Of a stretch of 64,000 bases of DNA, positions 1-8,225 are shown piece by piece. The position numbers and the translations under genes were made by a program. Under the pieces are notes generated by a model. The model was not told where the DNA came from. It did not search any database and was given only the letters and a program-made list of their open reading frames with translations. The stretch covers positions 62,001 through 126,000 of the forward strand of contig NZ_JAFBDU010000004.1 in the NCBI RefSeq assembly GCF_016908395.1. The letters run 5' to 3'. Each line of letters begins with the position of its first letter. Positions within the stretch are counted from its first letter, which is position 1. Origin of the DNA: Metabacillus crassostreae (GTDB lineage: Bacteria; Bacillota; Bacilli; Bacillales; Bacillaceae).

Positions 1-264
1 ATAGAAAATGTATAAAAAGACAAAGAATTTCCCTAAATATTTTCCAAATCCTTTAATGAGTAATTCAGCCAAATTTAGCTCGTACTTTGCAATAAGAAAA
101 ATATAAAAAAGTAGAATGAGTATGCCAATTGCAGAAGAAAGTAGAGTCACAATCCATGCATCCTCTTCCACCTCTAATCCTAATCCTAAAACAACCGTGC
201 TTCCAAGGAGAAACAAGCAAAGTAGAGCATTTAGTTGGAAAGGAGTAATCATTTGTTTTTTCAT
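1..264 (-). CDS. GerAB-family germinant receptor permease subunit, N-terminal part (cut by window edge)
   Basis: The first 88 codons of a spore germination permease (B subunit, APC-type) are visible; the rest lies beyond base 1. The protein begins MKKQMITPFQLNAL and has a hydrophobic stretch (about residues 14-28) followed by another near residues 38-58, as expected for the first two of about ten membrane helices. The ATG at 262-264 follows an AAGGTGGG ribosome binding site, 11 bases after the stop of the C-subunit gene. The A-C-B gene order is that of the gerK operon of Bacillus subtilis. The family sits in the spore inner membrane and takes part in binding amino-acid or sugar germinants. 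The ligand cannot be read from the sequence. Confidence 0.85.
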   Translation of the reverse strand, partial: MKKQMITPFQLNALLCLFLLGSTVVLGLGLEVEEDAWIVTLLSSAIGILILLFYIFLIAKYELNLAELLIKGFGKYLGKFFVFLYIFY

Positions 265-275
265 CTCAACCCACC

Positions 276-1469
276 TTATGGAGAAACATTAGACATCGAG
301 TCACCGGTTAACGGAATATTTATATCAACATTTATCTTTATCGTTGATTCTTTATAGGTTTGGTCCCAATTTTTTGCTAATTCATTCCACTTTCTTGGTT
401 TCACTAAGTAGATACTTTTACCAAAGCCAATGAAATCACTATTCATTTCCTTGCTTTTGGAGATAAGCTGCTCTATATCTTTTGTCATTTCATCTTTGTA
501 GCTCTTTTTGATTTTTTCTAAATTAGGATAATCAACAGATTTAGAACACTGACTTTCTCTTATTTCTCCTTCTACTTGTACGTCAACAGAAAATGTTAAT
601 GGTTTTTTAGCTTCCTCAAAAGTAATTTTAGAATTTAAATCTGTTACATTTAGACCAACAAATCGATCTTCTTCATCTGGGCATGTAACTGTTAGTAATG
701 TTCTGTTTATTTTCTTTTGAAACATCGAATAAATCCTACTTTCTTTATCATCAAGGAAGCCAATAAGCTTATCTTCTTTGAAGACAGCCATACCATTCAA
801 TTTGAAGATGGTTGAAGGGCTGTATTCCTCAATGTTTTCCTTTTTTAATCCCTTTTCAATATCTCCTTGAATGGTGATATAAGGTAATGCCGTTTGTTTA
901 ATTTTATTTAATAAATCATTATGCACATTGGATGGATACATTTTAAATGATGTACCTGCATTAAGCTGGTTGTTTGCTAATATTTCTTTAATTCGTAGAG
1001 CTGACACTTTTTGCACAGGTGTAACGGTTCTTAATATGGTATTGGCTGTAACATCCTTGCTTACTAGTATTTCTATATTAGTAGAGACGAGTGGATTTAA
1101 AATTAAATAGTCAGTAATATCCGTGATTCCCTTCGTTTCTAATAGTTTATCTTGTAAAATCAAAATATCAGTATCGTCGAAAAATAAGGTTCTCGATATT
1201 GAGTTATTCAGCTTAAGAAATGCTTCTGTGATTGTTCGTCCTTTTTCTTTATAAACAACCGCACCCAATTCCTCGGATGCACCTTTTTGATCTGAAGAAG
1301 GACTTACCACCTGTACACTAATTACATATTGCTCTTCTTCCATGTCTAGTCCTATGGCGGAGACAATGGCTAGTTTATTTATTAACTGACTTTCAACAGT
1401 ATTACCGATTACAAAGAAGGCGATTATGGCAATAAACATGATAATAAATACGATTTTACTATGCTTCAT
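276..1469 (-). CDS. GerAC-family germinant receptor C subunit, lacking the lipobox cysteine
   Basis: This 397-residue protein has the length and layout of GerC subunits: an N-terminal hydrophobic segment (about residues 5-22), the conserved LAIVSAIGLD block near residues 33-42, and a C-terminal domain ending near TYKESTIKINVDINIP. GerC proteins are normally lipoproteins made with a signal ending in a Cys, typically LxGCWD. Here the matching stretch reads VIGNTVESQL with no Cys anywhere in the first 300 residues, so lipidation by Lgt is not expected and the protein would stay anchored by an uncleaved helix. It lies 10 bases downstream of gerA and 11 bases upstream of gerB in one operon. Family assignment is firm; the anchoring mode is inference. 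Confidence 0.9.
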   Translation of the reverse strand: MKHSKIVFIIMFIAIIAFFVIGNTVESQLINKLAIVSAIGLDMEEEQYVISVQVVSPSSDQKGASEELGAVVYKEKGRTITEAFLKLNNSISRTLFFDDTDILILQDKLLETKGITDITDYLILNPLVSTNIEILVSKDVTANTILRTVTPVQKVSALRIKEILANNQLNAGTSFKMYPSNVHNDLLNKIKQTALPYITIQGDIEKGLKKENIEEYSPSTIFKLNGMAVFKEDKLIGFLDDKESRIYSMFQKKINRTLLTVTCPDEEDRFVGLNVTDLNSKITFEEAKKPLTFSVDVQVEGEIRESQCSKSVDYPNLEKIKKSYKDEMTKDIEQLISKSKEMNSDFIGFGKSIYLVKPRKWNELAKNWDQTYKESTIKINVDINIPLTGDSMSNVSP

Positions 1470-1479
1470 ATCACACCAC

Positions 1480-2958
1480 TTATTTACGTTTTTTTGTTGG
1501 TTCTTCTAAAGTGAATTTCTTCGGATTATTCATAATATTATCTAGGTCCATTCTTAGGATATTATCCTTTTGATCTGCCATATTAAACGGAGCGATTGTA
1601 GACAAATAGGGAACACCAAATGAACGTAGAGAAGTCAAATGAAGTAAAAGATATAAAATGCCTAGCATGATCCCATATATACCAAGCAAGCCTGATAAAA
1701 TAATAAATCTTAAAGTTAGTCGATTAGCTACAGGTCTTAGAGAATACACTGGGATAACACTAGCCAATATATAACTCGCACTCATTACGACCAGAGTCGT
1801 AGGCTGAACTAATTTAGCATCAACAACAGATTGTCCAAGAATGATCGCTCCAAAAACAGAAACAGTGAGTACAATTGATTGAGGTAAGCGTAAGGAGCTT
1901 TCTGTAATTATCTGTATCAAAATGAAAAAAATAAGGACTTCAAGCACGGTTGGAAAAGGGACGATATCGCGTTGAGCGACAATACTGATTAGCAGCTTAG
2001 ATGGGACAAGACCTGGATGGTGAACTGTAAAGGAAATATATAGTCCCGGAAGTATGATGGATAACGCATAAAAGAGAACACGATAAACGCGTTTAAAGCT
2101 GATCCCTTTAGTTAAGGTATAGTAGTCTTCAGGTGATTGGAAAAATTGTGATAGTACTGTTGGAAGAGTAATCACAAAGGGGCTTCCGTCTACAATGATG
2201 GAAGCTTTTCCTTCTAGCAGCTCACTACATACCACATCTGGTCGATCGGAAGAAAGAGTAAGTGGAAAATCTGTAAATACCTCACTTGTCATCATTTCCT
2301 CTAAATAACTAGAATCTAACAGTACCTCTACTTCTACTTCCTTCATTTTTTTCTTAATTTCTTGTAATACTTCAGGTTGAATTTCCCCTTCAATGTAAAG
2401 AAGTGTAACCTGCGTTTTTACTTTTGAAGAACAAACATCTGTCTCTACACGAAGCGTAGGATTACGTAAAATCCTACGTATAAGACCAAGGTTTTGAGAG
2501 GTAGACTCATTAAAAGCAACATTTGGTCCTTTTGGAATACGCTGTGCTTGGGGAGTTTCCAAGCTTCTTTCCGGCCATTTTGTCGTATTCGCAATAATAC
2601 TGCTATCAGCCCCATCTACTAAAATCACAGTATTACCAACTATGAGCTCATCAACAATATCTGTAAGCTTTGATGTGAGCTTAACTGTTTTTGTCTCAAC
2701 TAACTCTGACAGGAAGCTTATTTGGTTTCTACTATCTGTATGATGATTAGAATTGTTTCTCAATGGTTTGATCACTTGTTCTTCAATGGTCTCTGAGTTG
2801 CTGATTCCATCAATGAAAATGAGTGCGTATTTTATTTTTCCATCAGTTGTCTGCTGATGGCGAATTTGGATATCTTGGCTATTACCCAACTGGTTTAAGA
2901 TAGTTGTTACATTTTCAGTTAATGATTGATTTAACTCGTTTGAACTAGAATTGCTCAT
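1480..2958 (-). CDS. GerAA-family germinant receptor A subunit
   Basis: The 492-residue product is a typical GerA-family A subunit: a soluble N-terminal half (about residues 1-280) and a C-terminal membrane domain with several helices (about 290-460), including GLYISFTVHHPGLVPSKLL and the proline-rich QRDIVPFPTVLEVLIF motif shared by the family. With the B and C subunits it forms a receptor in the spore inner membrane that starts germination when nutrient is sensed. It is the first gene of the A-C-B operon, and a sigma-G-like minus-10 element lies about 30 bases upstream. The closest subfamily (GerA, GerB or GerK) cannot be decided by eye, although the gene order is that of gerK. Confidence 0.92.
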   Translation of the reverse strand: MSNSSSNELNQSLTENVTTILNQLGNSQDIQIRHQQTTDGKIKYALIFIDGISNSETIEEQVIKPLRNNSNHHTDSRNQISFLSELVETKTVKLTSKLTDIVDELIVGNTVILVDGADSSIIANTTKWPERSLETPQAQRIPKGPNVAFNESTSQNLGLIRRILRNPTLRVETDVCSSKVKTQVTLLYIEGEIQPEVLQEIKKKMKEVEVEVLLDSSYLEEMMTSEVFTDFPLTLSSDRPDVVCSELLEGKASIIVDGSPFVITLPTVLSQFFQSPEDYYTLTKGISFKRVYRVLFYALSIILPGLYISFTVHHPGLVPSKLLISIVAQRDIVPFPTVLEVLIFFILIQIITESSLRLPQSIVLTVSVFGAIILGQSVVDAKLVQPTTLVVMSASYILASVIPVYSLRPVANRLTLRFIILSGLLGIYGIMLGILYLLLHLTSLRSFGVPYLSTIAPFNMADQKDNILRMDLDNIMNNPKKFTLEEPTKKRK

Positions 2959-2988
2959 AAAACACCAACTTTTCTAGAAGGTTAATCA

Positions 2989-2995
2989 TAGTATG
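2989..2995 (-). promoter_or_regulatory. Sigma-G/sigma-F-like minus-10 element of the ger operon
   Basis: On the minus strand, CATACTA stands 30 bases before the gerA start and fits the forespore minus-10 consensus CATnnTA exactly. The expected minus-35 region, about 16 bases further upstream (3012-3017, CATTAT), is a poor match. Germinant receptor operons are known to be transcribed in the forespore by sigma-G, so the site is plausible, but it rests on one short motif. Confidence 0.4.
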
Positions 2996-3183
2996 TGCTA
3001 GTAATTGTTGGATAATGTATGTTGATTAGGAATATTTGAAATGAGGTTATGTAGCAAACCTTTATTTATTTAAATGAGAGTTTGAGGTAGGTGTTTTAGT
3101 AAGATTTTATGTTAACTCCAGAAGAGAGTAACTAACAAAAGTCCTAACTTATCAAAATAAAACGTTCATGGATCTTATCTTTA

Positions 3184-3220
3184 TAAAAAGACACCAAGTT
3201 GATCAGAGTTTTGGTGTCTT
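3184..3220 (-). terminator. Intrinsic terminator of the LXG effector operon
   Basis: A 9-bp stem (AGACACCAA with TTGGTGTCT) is followed on the minus strand by a run of Ts. It lies 33 bases after the stop codon of the last gene of the type VII effector operon and separates that operon from the ger operon. Confidence 0.8.
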
Positions 3221-3252
3221 CAGCTTTGCTTATTAATGGGTAATATCTGATA

Positions 3253-4281
3253 TTAGCTTTCTTTAGGTCGTAAGCAGGCTGTAACAGAAAGAACAAGTAG
3301 TAATATTTCAAATAATAACCAGTATGTCGTAACAGTTTCGGATCCATCAGGTGACCATTGATTTTTATTAATAAAGAAAATGAGGATCATTAATCCTAAT
3401 ACTAAATTGCCTTTTAATAGAAAAATAAATCCTCTTTTCATGGAGAATGGTTTTGGATCTTCTTTCTGTGGAACTGTAACCACTTGTTCTGTAGAAACTG
3501 ATTGAGAAGATGGCTGATAAAAGAATTCTTGTAAGGTGTCTTCTATTTTAGAAAAGTAATCAGAGAATGAAACAGGAACAAAATATATTTTATTGAGTTT
3601 TACTTGTTCATAGTCAACATGCCAAATAAAGTCTTCATTAGGAAGGAAATAGGCAAGCTGATCAGTTTTATGTTTAGCTGAACTTGTTTTTACTATAAAA
3701 GAAAATGAATGAAAGGATTTACTATTTCTTTGGAAGTCCTTTAGAAAACTAGTAAGTTGATTATGTAGGTAAGGATCTTTCATCATTTTTTCAATATCTG
3801 CTGTTCCTAAAGTATGTAAGGAGTCAAACTCTTTATCGGTTATTTCGATTGTTTGTATTGTTTTAAATTCTTTTTTAGTAGAAGATTGAACATCATAAAA
3901 GTGACATAATAACTCAACTAATCCAGATCGTATATGGTGATAACTAAAACTATGCTCACCATCTGAAATCAACTGAATAAGAGATGTATCACTATTATTT
4001 TGATGAATGACAAGCTTTTGTAGCTTATTTTCACAAATAAGCATTTTTGAAGAATGAACTAGCGATTCCAGAATCTCTTGTAGCTCAATAGTGAGTTTTG
4101 TTTTTCTTCTTGGATTCCAATATCCTTTTGTTTTGAGATTCCCGATTGCTTCATTTGAAAGGCTTGTATCTTTAAAACGATAATCCTTTCTAAGTTTTTT
4201 TGCAAAATTGACAAATCCGCATAATTCAAGTGTAACGATAAGTTCTGCTGTTGTTAAAGTAAGTTTTTTATCTATTGTCAT
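3253..4281 (-). CDS. Type VII effector-operon accessory protein with C-terminal two-helix membrane domain
   Basis: This protein of about 342 residues has two parts. Residues 1 to about 255 are clearly homologous to the 264-residue protein encoded at 4758-5552: both have an LTTAEL/LSTGEL start with LCG, a KGYW motif, HSFS, FLKDF, FFLP then W-H-x-[DE]-YEQ, and a [KR]IExT-x-x-EFF end. Residues about 283-342 form a short domain with two hydrophobic helices, homologous to the separate 76-residue protein at 12004-12234. No known family was recognised with certainty. Position and general character recall EspG-like substrate chaperones of type VII systems, but this is inference. ATG at 4281 is preferred to GTG at 4284 because it stands 6 bases after GGAGGA. 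Confidence 0.7.
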   Translation of the reverse strand: MTIDKKLTLTTAELIVTLELCGFVNFAKKLRKDYRFKDTSLSNEAIGNLKTKGYWNPRRKTKLTIELQEILESLVHSSKMLICENKLQKLVIHQNNSDTSLIQLISDGEHSFSYHHIRSGLVELLCHFYDVQSSTKKEFKTIQTIEITDKEFDSLHTLGTADIEKMMKDPYLHNQLTSFLKDFQRNSKSFHSFSFIVKTSSAKHKTDQLAYFLPNEDFIWHVDYEQVKLNKIYFVPVSFSDYFSKIEDTLQEFFYQPSSQSVSTEQVVTVPQKEDPKPFSMKRGFIFLLKGNLVLGLMILIFFINKNQWSPDGSETVTTYWLLFEILLLVLSVTACLRPKES

Positions 4282-4347
4282 CACTGTTCCTCCGGGAATC
4301 GTTTTTTCGAGGAGTAAATTGTTTCAACCAACCATTAATTAAATTCA

Positions 4348-4719
4348 TTAATAAATATCTGCAATCATAAATAATTGGAAAAAGATAATCAGAAAAAAGG
4401 TGATTGCAAGCAATTTGTTTAGTAGAAATGGTAGTCGGTTTAATACCTTTTGTACATAATAATTGATTCCAGAAAAACCAATTGCAATGTAGCTAAAAAC
4501 ATAGTCAGAAATACTATTTTTTTCTTTGTTAACATTACCTTCATAAATTACTATGGTTGCCTTTTGTAGAATAATGGAAATAAATGCAACAATGGCATTC
4601 GTTGTTATCATCAATGCTAGATATGTACTTGGAAACGGAATATCTAAGCCCATAAACACAAAAGACATCAATGTCATGACGACTATAGCAATCATTAAAC
4701 CAATCGTTTTTTCTTTCAT
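4348..4719 (-). CDS. Small multi-helix membrane protein of the LXG operon (candidate immunity protein)
   Basis: The 123-residue product is almost wholly membrane: hydrophobic segments at about residues 5-25, 30-52, 70-90 and 98-120. It is strongly similar along its whole length to the 125-residue protein at 11601-11978, sharing GxDIPxPSxY, LMIxTNAI, YExNV, SIxDYxFxYIA and LPFLxNK. It sits between the two paralogous accessory genes downstream of the LXG toxin, where cognate immunity genes are usually found. Because the toxin end looks membrane-active, a membrane-embedded immunity protein would make sense. A good ribosome binding site (AGGAG) lies 8 bases before the ATG. No named family was recognised, and the immunity role is a hypothesis. 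Confidence 0.7.
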   Translation of the reverse strand: MKEKTIGLMIAIVVMTLMSFVFMGLDIPFPSTYLALMITTNAIVAFISIILQKATIVIYEGNVNKEKNSISDYVFSYIAIGFSGINYYVQKVLNRLPFLLNKLLAITFFLIIFFQLFMIADIY

Positions 4720-4757
4720 TAGTAGATCTCCTATCGTAATAGTTTAGAAGTATACTA

Positions 4758-5552
4758 TCATTTTTTGAAGAATTCTTTAATAGTACCTTCGATTCTATTT
4801 AAGTAAGATCGTTCACTTACTGGAATAATAAGAATCTTTTGATCTACTATTTGCTCATATTCAATATGCCATACATGGTTTTTACTTGGGAGAAAAAAAG
4901 CAACCTGATCAAATTCCATTGTATCTTTCACATAATTTGATGTGATGAATGATAGATTATCAAATTCTTGATTATTTTCATAAAAATCCTTTAAAAATGT
5001 ATGGAATGTTTCGTTCATTTCACTATTATTTTTATAAAAATCATTCAATTTTGTTTCTGTATTGTGAAGTTCATCAAATACGTCAGAGGTTACTTCGAAT
5101 GGCTGAAGGCCAGAAACTGCGTCACCTTTAGGATTTCCAAGTTGAAAATGATTACTTAAAGATGTGGTATAACCTTCTGTATTCTTAAGAAAAGAAAAAG
5201 AATGAACATCACTGGAGATTTCTTGCAGTAGAGAATAATCCTTATTTAGTAAATGAATAAACAGAATATTACTTTTTCTTACACATCTTATTTTTTTGTT
5301 GGATTGTACAAGAAGTGTTAATAAATTCTCTAATCCTGAAGCAATTCTTGTTCCTCGATTTTCATCCCAATATCCTTTTTGCTTTAATGACATTTCAGTT
5401 TGATCTGAAAACCTCATGATTTCATCTTCATTATTTACAAGATTAAAATTATTTAAAATTTGTCGTGCTAAATGATCATACCCACAAAGTGATAGTGTAG
5501 CGACTAATTCACCTGTAGATAGTATAATTTGCTTATTAATGGTATTTTTCAT
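4758..5552 (-). CDS. Type VII effector-operon accessory protein, soluble paralogue
   Basis: This 264-residue protein has no signal peptide or membrane segment. It is a paralogue of the first 255 residues of the protein at 3253-4281, so the operon carries the same domain twice, once alone and once fused to a membrane domain. The gene starts 19 bases after the LXG toxin gene, so its product is probably made with the toxin. Likely roles are a toxin-specific chaperone or targeting factor, or part of an immunity complex. The fold and family are not recognised with confidence; resemblance to EspG-like chaperones is a guess that structure prediction could test. Confidence 0.65.
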   Translation of the reverse strand: MKNTINKQIILSTGELVATLSLCGYDHLARQILNNFNLVNNEDEIMRFSDQTEMSLKQKGYWDENRGTRIASGLENLLTLLVQSNKKIRCVRKSNILFIHLLNKDYSLLQEISSDVHSFSFLKNTEGYTTSLSNHFQLGNPKGDAVSGLQPFEVTSDVFDELHNTETKLNDFYKNNSEMNETFHTFLKDFYENNQEFDNLSFITSNYVKDTMEFDQVAFFLPSKNHVWHIEYEQIVDQKILIIPVSERSYLNRIEGTIKEFFKK

Positions 5553-5571
5553 GGTGCACCATCCAGTTATA

Positions 5572-7146
5572 TTATTTAAAGAAACCAGTCACAAAATTTG
5601 TTGCATCAGAAAATATCTCTGTAACATTCTCCTTAGAATCCTTTACATAATCAGCTACATCATTTTCAATCCAATGACCAACGGATTCGCCAAAGTCCTT
5701 CACTTTATCCTCGATTGCCCAGGAACCTACTATCCCTATTCCAGCTCCAACAGCTCCCCCAATTACAGTGCCTATACCAGGACAAATCAATGTTCCAATA
5801 GCTGCCCCTCCAGTAGTTAAACCGGCTATTCCGATATCTAAGCCAATGCCACCAGCAAACCGACCTATTTTCTCGCCATCTGATTTGTATTGATTTTTAT
5901 CGCTGAAAAATTCTCCGGAATTAGTTGTAATAGAAAACACTATACCAACATAAGGAACTCTCCTACCTAAGGTAGCAAATTTTTTAGCATCAGTAAATTG
6001 ATCTACAGTTGCTTTTATATCAAATTTCATTCGATAAGATTTTAACTCAGCTTGTGAAAATCTTAATAACGTATTTTGTTCCTCTATTATTTTTCCAAAG
6101 CTTATTCTTGTAGTGTTAGAATTAAGACCAATTAGACTTCTTAACAAGCCGCTGGGGGTATTATTATATTTACTGAGGTATTGTTTTATAATATTATTGG
6201 AGTTTTTGTCTCCCTTTTTCATAATATTATAGATCGTACTTGCAAGTTTTGATTCATATTTCTTATTCGATCCCATAGTCCAGTTGGGATTGGCAATGAC
6301 TTTAAAATTACCCTTTCCGTCTCCATTAAGTGCGAGCAATTTTGTTGAAAGAATGCTAACAGCTAGAGCTCCTTTAGCGACATCAAGTGCACCATTACCT
6401 TTCCCGAGGAGATCAAGCCAACTTGCGATATCTCCCATAAATGTTGAATCCCCTTGCTTAACCGAAAGGTCTATTGCATCATCTATCATTTTTTGAATTG
6501 TGTTTGTGCTCAAAAAGTATTCTTCTATGTCGCGAACGGTTTCTTGACTTAGTGAGATACCTTCATTAGTCCACCCTTTAATTTTTGCAATAAATTGTGA
6601 AAGTTGTTTTAGATCTTCAGCAGATGACTGCAAATCTGAAGAACATCTTTCATCAAGTGTGTTTAATTTTTCAATGGTTTCTTTCAAATGTTCTTTCGTA
6701 TCTATCATTTTAAAATCAAACGTTCCAGTAGTAACGGAAGGTTCATAGACTAAATGACTGACCTCTGCATAATATTGATTAATTTGACTAACGGTATCAT
6801 GAGTAAGCCTTTCTATCTTTGTAAGTCCCTTTTGAACTGCCACTTCTATGAATTCTTCGCTGATAAGCCCATTGTCAGACTCGTATTCATTAATTTTTTT
6901 TCTAGTTTCATTTAATCGAATAATATATTGATCTAAGAATTGATTAAGCAAAAGGATGACAGGAATATGCAGTACTGTGAAATGTTCTCTTATTGCTTCA
7001 CCAGTTTTTCCTTTAAGGGCTTCATCTAATTCAATTATTTGATTCATGGTGTTTCTAATGGAAAGAATCTGTTCTTTTTCCTTTTCTTTTTTTTGAATAA
7101 TTTGGTCGATTTCGTCAACAACTTCACTTACCTTTAATATCTTCAA
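5572..7146 (-). CDS. LXG-domain type VII secreted toxin with glycine-zipper C-terminus
   Basis: This 524-residue protein has the layout of LXG polymorphic toxins. Residues 1 to about 230 are a helical LXG/WXG100-like domain (LKGKTGEAIREHF near 43-56) used for delivery through the type VII/Yuk machine. A linker follows to about 395, then a C-terminal region. Residues about 430-475 are very rich in Gly and Ala with repeated GxxxG spacing (GGIGLDIGIAG, GGAAIG, GGAVGAGIGIVG), followed by an acidic amphipathic tail. No nuclease, NADase or lipase motif is seen. Glycine zippers occur in the membrane-depolarising LXG toxin TelE, so a membrane target is inferred. The start is TTG at 7144-7146, 7 bases after AAAGGAGG. 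Two small partner genes lie directly upstream. Confidence 0.88.
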   Translation of the reverse strand: MKILKVSEVVDEIDQIIQKKEKEKEQILSIRNTMNQIIELDEALKGKTGEAIREHFTVLHIPVILLLNQFLDQYIIRLNETRKKINEYESDNGLISEEFIEVAVQKGLTKIERLTHDTVSQINQYYAEVSHLVYEPSVTTGTFDFKMIDTKEHLKETIEKLNTLDERCSSDLQSSAEDLKQLSQFIAKIKGWTNEGISLSQETVRDIEEYFLSTNTIQKMIDDAIDLSVKQGDSTFMGDIASWLDLLGKGNGALDVAKGALAVSILSTKLLALNGDGKGNFKVIANPNWTMGSNKKYESKLASTIYNIMKKGDKNSNNIIKQYLSKYNNTPSGLLRSLIGLNSNTTRISFGKIIEEQNTLLRFSQAELKSYRMKFDIKATVDQFTDAKKFATLGRRVPYVGIVFSITTNSGEFFSDKNQYKSDGEKIGRFAGGIGLDIGIAGLTTGGAAIGTLICPGIGTVIGGAVGAGIGIVGSWAIEDKVKDFGESVGHWIENDVADYVKDSKENVTEIFSDATNFVTGFFK

Positions 7147-7159
7147 CTTCTGTCCTCCT

Positions 7160-7429
7160 TTACTTCATATTTTTTGCAAGTTGTTGGTCTGTCTCGAAAA
7201 GACTCTCAAGGCTGGACCAAGCATCTTTTTCAATTTGAATTAGAACCTGTTTATATGCAGTTAACGATTGCTCATAGTCTTCGTCAATCACTTTTAATTT
7301 GTTGATCAGATTTAGTTTAGATTCTGTCATTTGGGAGTTGATTTTACTTGTATCAAGAGCTTGAACCTTAACTCTGAGGTCCTGAAAAACTGGTTCTACA
7401 TCTGTTTTATTTAGTTTGAGTTCAGGCAT
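7160..7429 (-). CDS. Small LXG partner protein, DUF5344 (YwqI)-like
   Basis: A helical protein of 89 residues starting MPELKLNKTDVEP, with the size, heptad character and position of YwqI-type proteins encoded just before LXG toxins. Known partners of this kind bind the N-terminal helix bundle of the toxin and are needed for its export. The start at 7429 is chosen over ATG 7444 because AGGGTG stands 6 bases before it; the upstream ATG overlaps that site. Its stop lies 13 bases before the toxin start. Confidence 0.8.
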   Translation of the reverse strand: MPELKLNKTDVEPVFQDLRVKVQALDTSKINSQMTESKLNLINKLKVIDEDYEQSLTAYKQVLIQIEKDAWSSLESLFETDQQLAKNMK

Positions 7430-7446
7430 TAGGAACACCCTCATTT

Positions 7447-7827
7447 CTAATTGTCTTTTAATGTGTTTAAATAAATTCGTTTAGAAGAAATTGTACTGGA
7501 AATTTGGCTATTTGCATTTTCAAGAGAAGTTATCTTCTCCTCAATATTATCAAGAATGTTGTTTACTTGATTATTTATTTGTGAATAGGCATTTTTTATG
7601 CCATCCCTTTTAGAAAGAAAGATATCTGCATGTTTACCTGTCCAACTGGAAGGGGATAATTCTGGGTTAGAAATATGTGTTTTATCATCCATGAATATTT
7701 CTTGCTCATTTTCAATATTCGTCTGTGCTTTTTGTAGGAGGAGAATTTTTTCTTGATTTTCATTTATCTGACTTGAGAGTATCGAAATATCAGTTTTTAA
7801 GGAATGTATCAAATATTCATTTGTCAT
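7447..7827 (-). CDS. Small LXG partner protein, DUF5082 (YwqH)-like
   Basis: First gene of the effector operon, about 126 residues, predicted as long helices with a central SSWTGKHAD motif (a WxG-type turn) near residues 61-69, typical of WXG100-like hairpins. YwqH-type proteins pair with YwqI-type proteins and the LXG domain to form the exported pre-toxin complex. The start at 7827 (MTNEYLIHSL) is preferred because GGGGTGG stands 6 bases upstream; the earlier ATG at 7842 is part of that ribosome binding site. No membrane segment is seen. Confidence 0.8.
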   Translation of the reverse strand: MTNEYLIHSLKTDISILSSQINENQEKILLLQKAQTNIENEQEIFMDDKTHISNPELSPSSWTGKHADIFLSKRDGIKNAYSQINNQVNNILDNIEEKITSLENANSQISSTISSKRIYLNTLKDN

Positions 7828-7842
7828 TGCATTCCACCCCAT

Positions 7843-8225
7843 TATTTTTTATAAATCACACCACTTATTTTTACATATAATGGTGTTTTATACAATTACT
7901 TCATTAATTATTAGGTAAATATAACCAAACTAGTGAATAGGACTTATGTTCAGTGAATTTCTTACCTCAAAAAGTGCGAAAATATAGCTAAAGTATTATT
8001 GTTACATAATGTGTCTTCCATCTGCACTCAGTATGTGGAGTGAGTATGTGGCTAATAATAAAGTTCTATAGTCGATATATGTCAGTGAATTTGAAATTAT
8101 AGAGATAAGAAAATTCTAATAGAGGGTATCAATTACATAGTAGGTTTTTTGTGGGAAAATAATCAATTTAGAAAAGTGGGTATTCATAAACCCTTGAATT
8201 TTTCCAAAAGGCAGGTTAATCATAT
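7843..8225. other. Divergent intergenic region between the LXG operon and the antiporter gene
   Basis: These 383 bases must hold the promoter of the LXG operon (leftward) and that of the Na+/H+ antiporter (rightward). A small inverted repeat, ACACCA and TGGTGT with a 17-base spacer, lies at about 7860-7888, just upstream of the first LXG-operon gene, and could be an operator. No riboswitch or small gene could be recognised. Confidence 0.4.

Noticed and set aside
3144-3347. 67-codon minus-strand frame at the end of the LXG operon
   Set aside because: It runs through a terminator hairpin and overlaps, in another frame, the well-supported accessory protein gene.
1468-7880. The word AAATAAGTGGTGTGAT occurs both before gerC and before the LXG operon
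   Set aside because: A 16-base match in 64 kb of A+T-rich DNA is expected about by chance; at gerC it is made of the gerA end and the ribosome binding site.
8000-8225. c-di-AMP (ydaO) riboswitch before the Na+/H+ antiporter gene
   Set aside because: None of the conserved ydaO-type sequence blocks was recognised in the leader.
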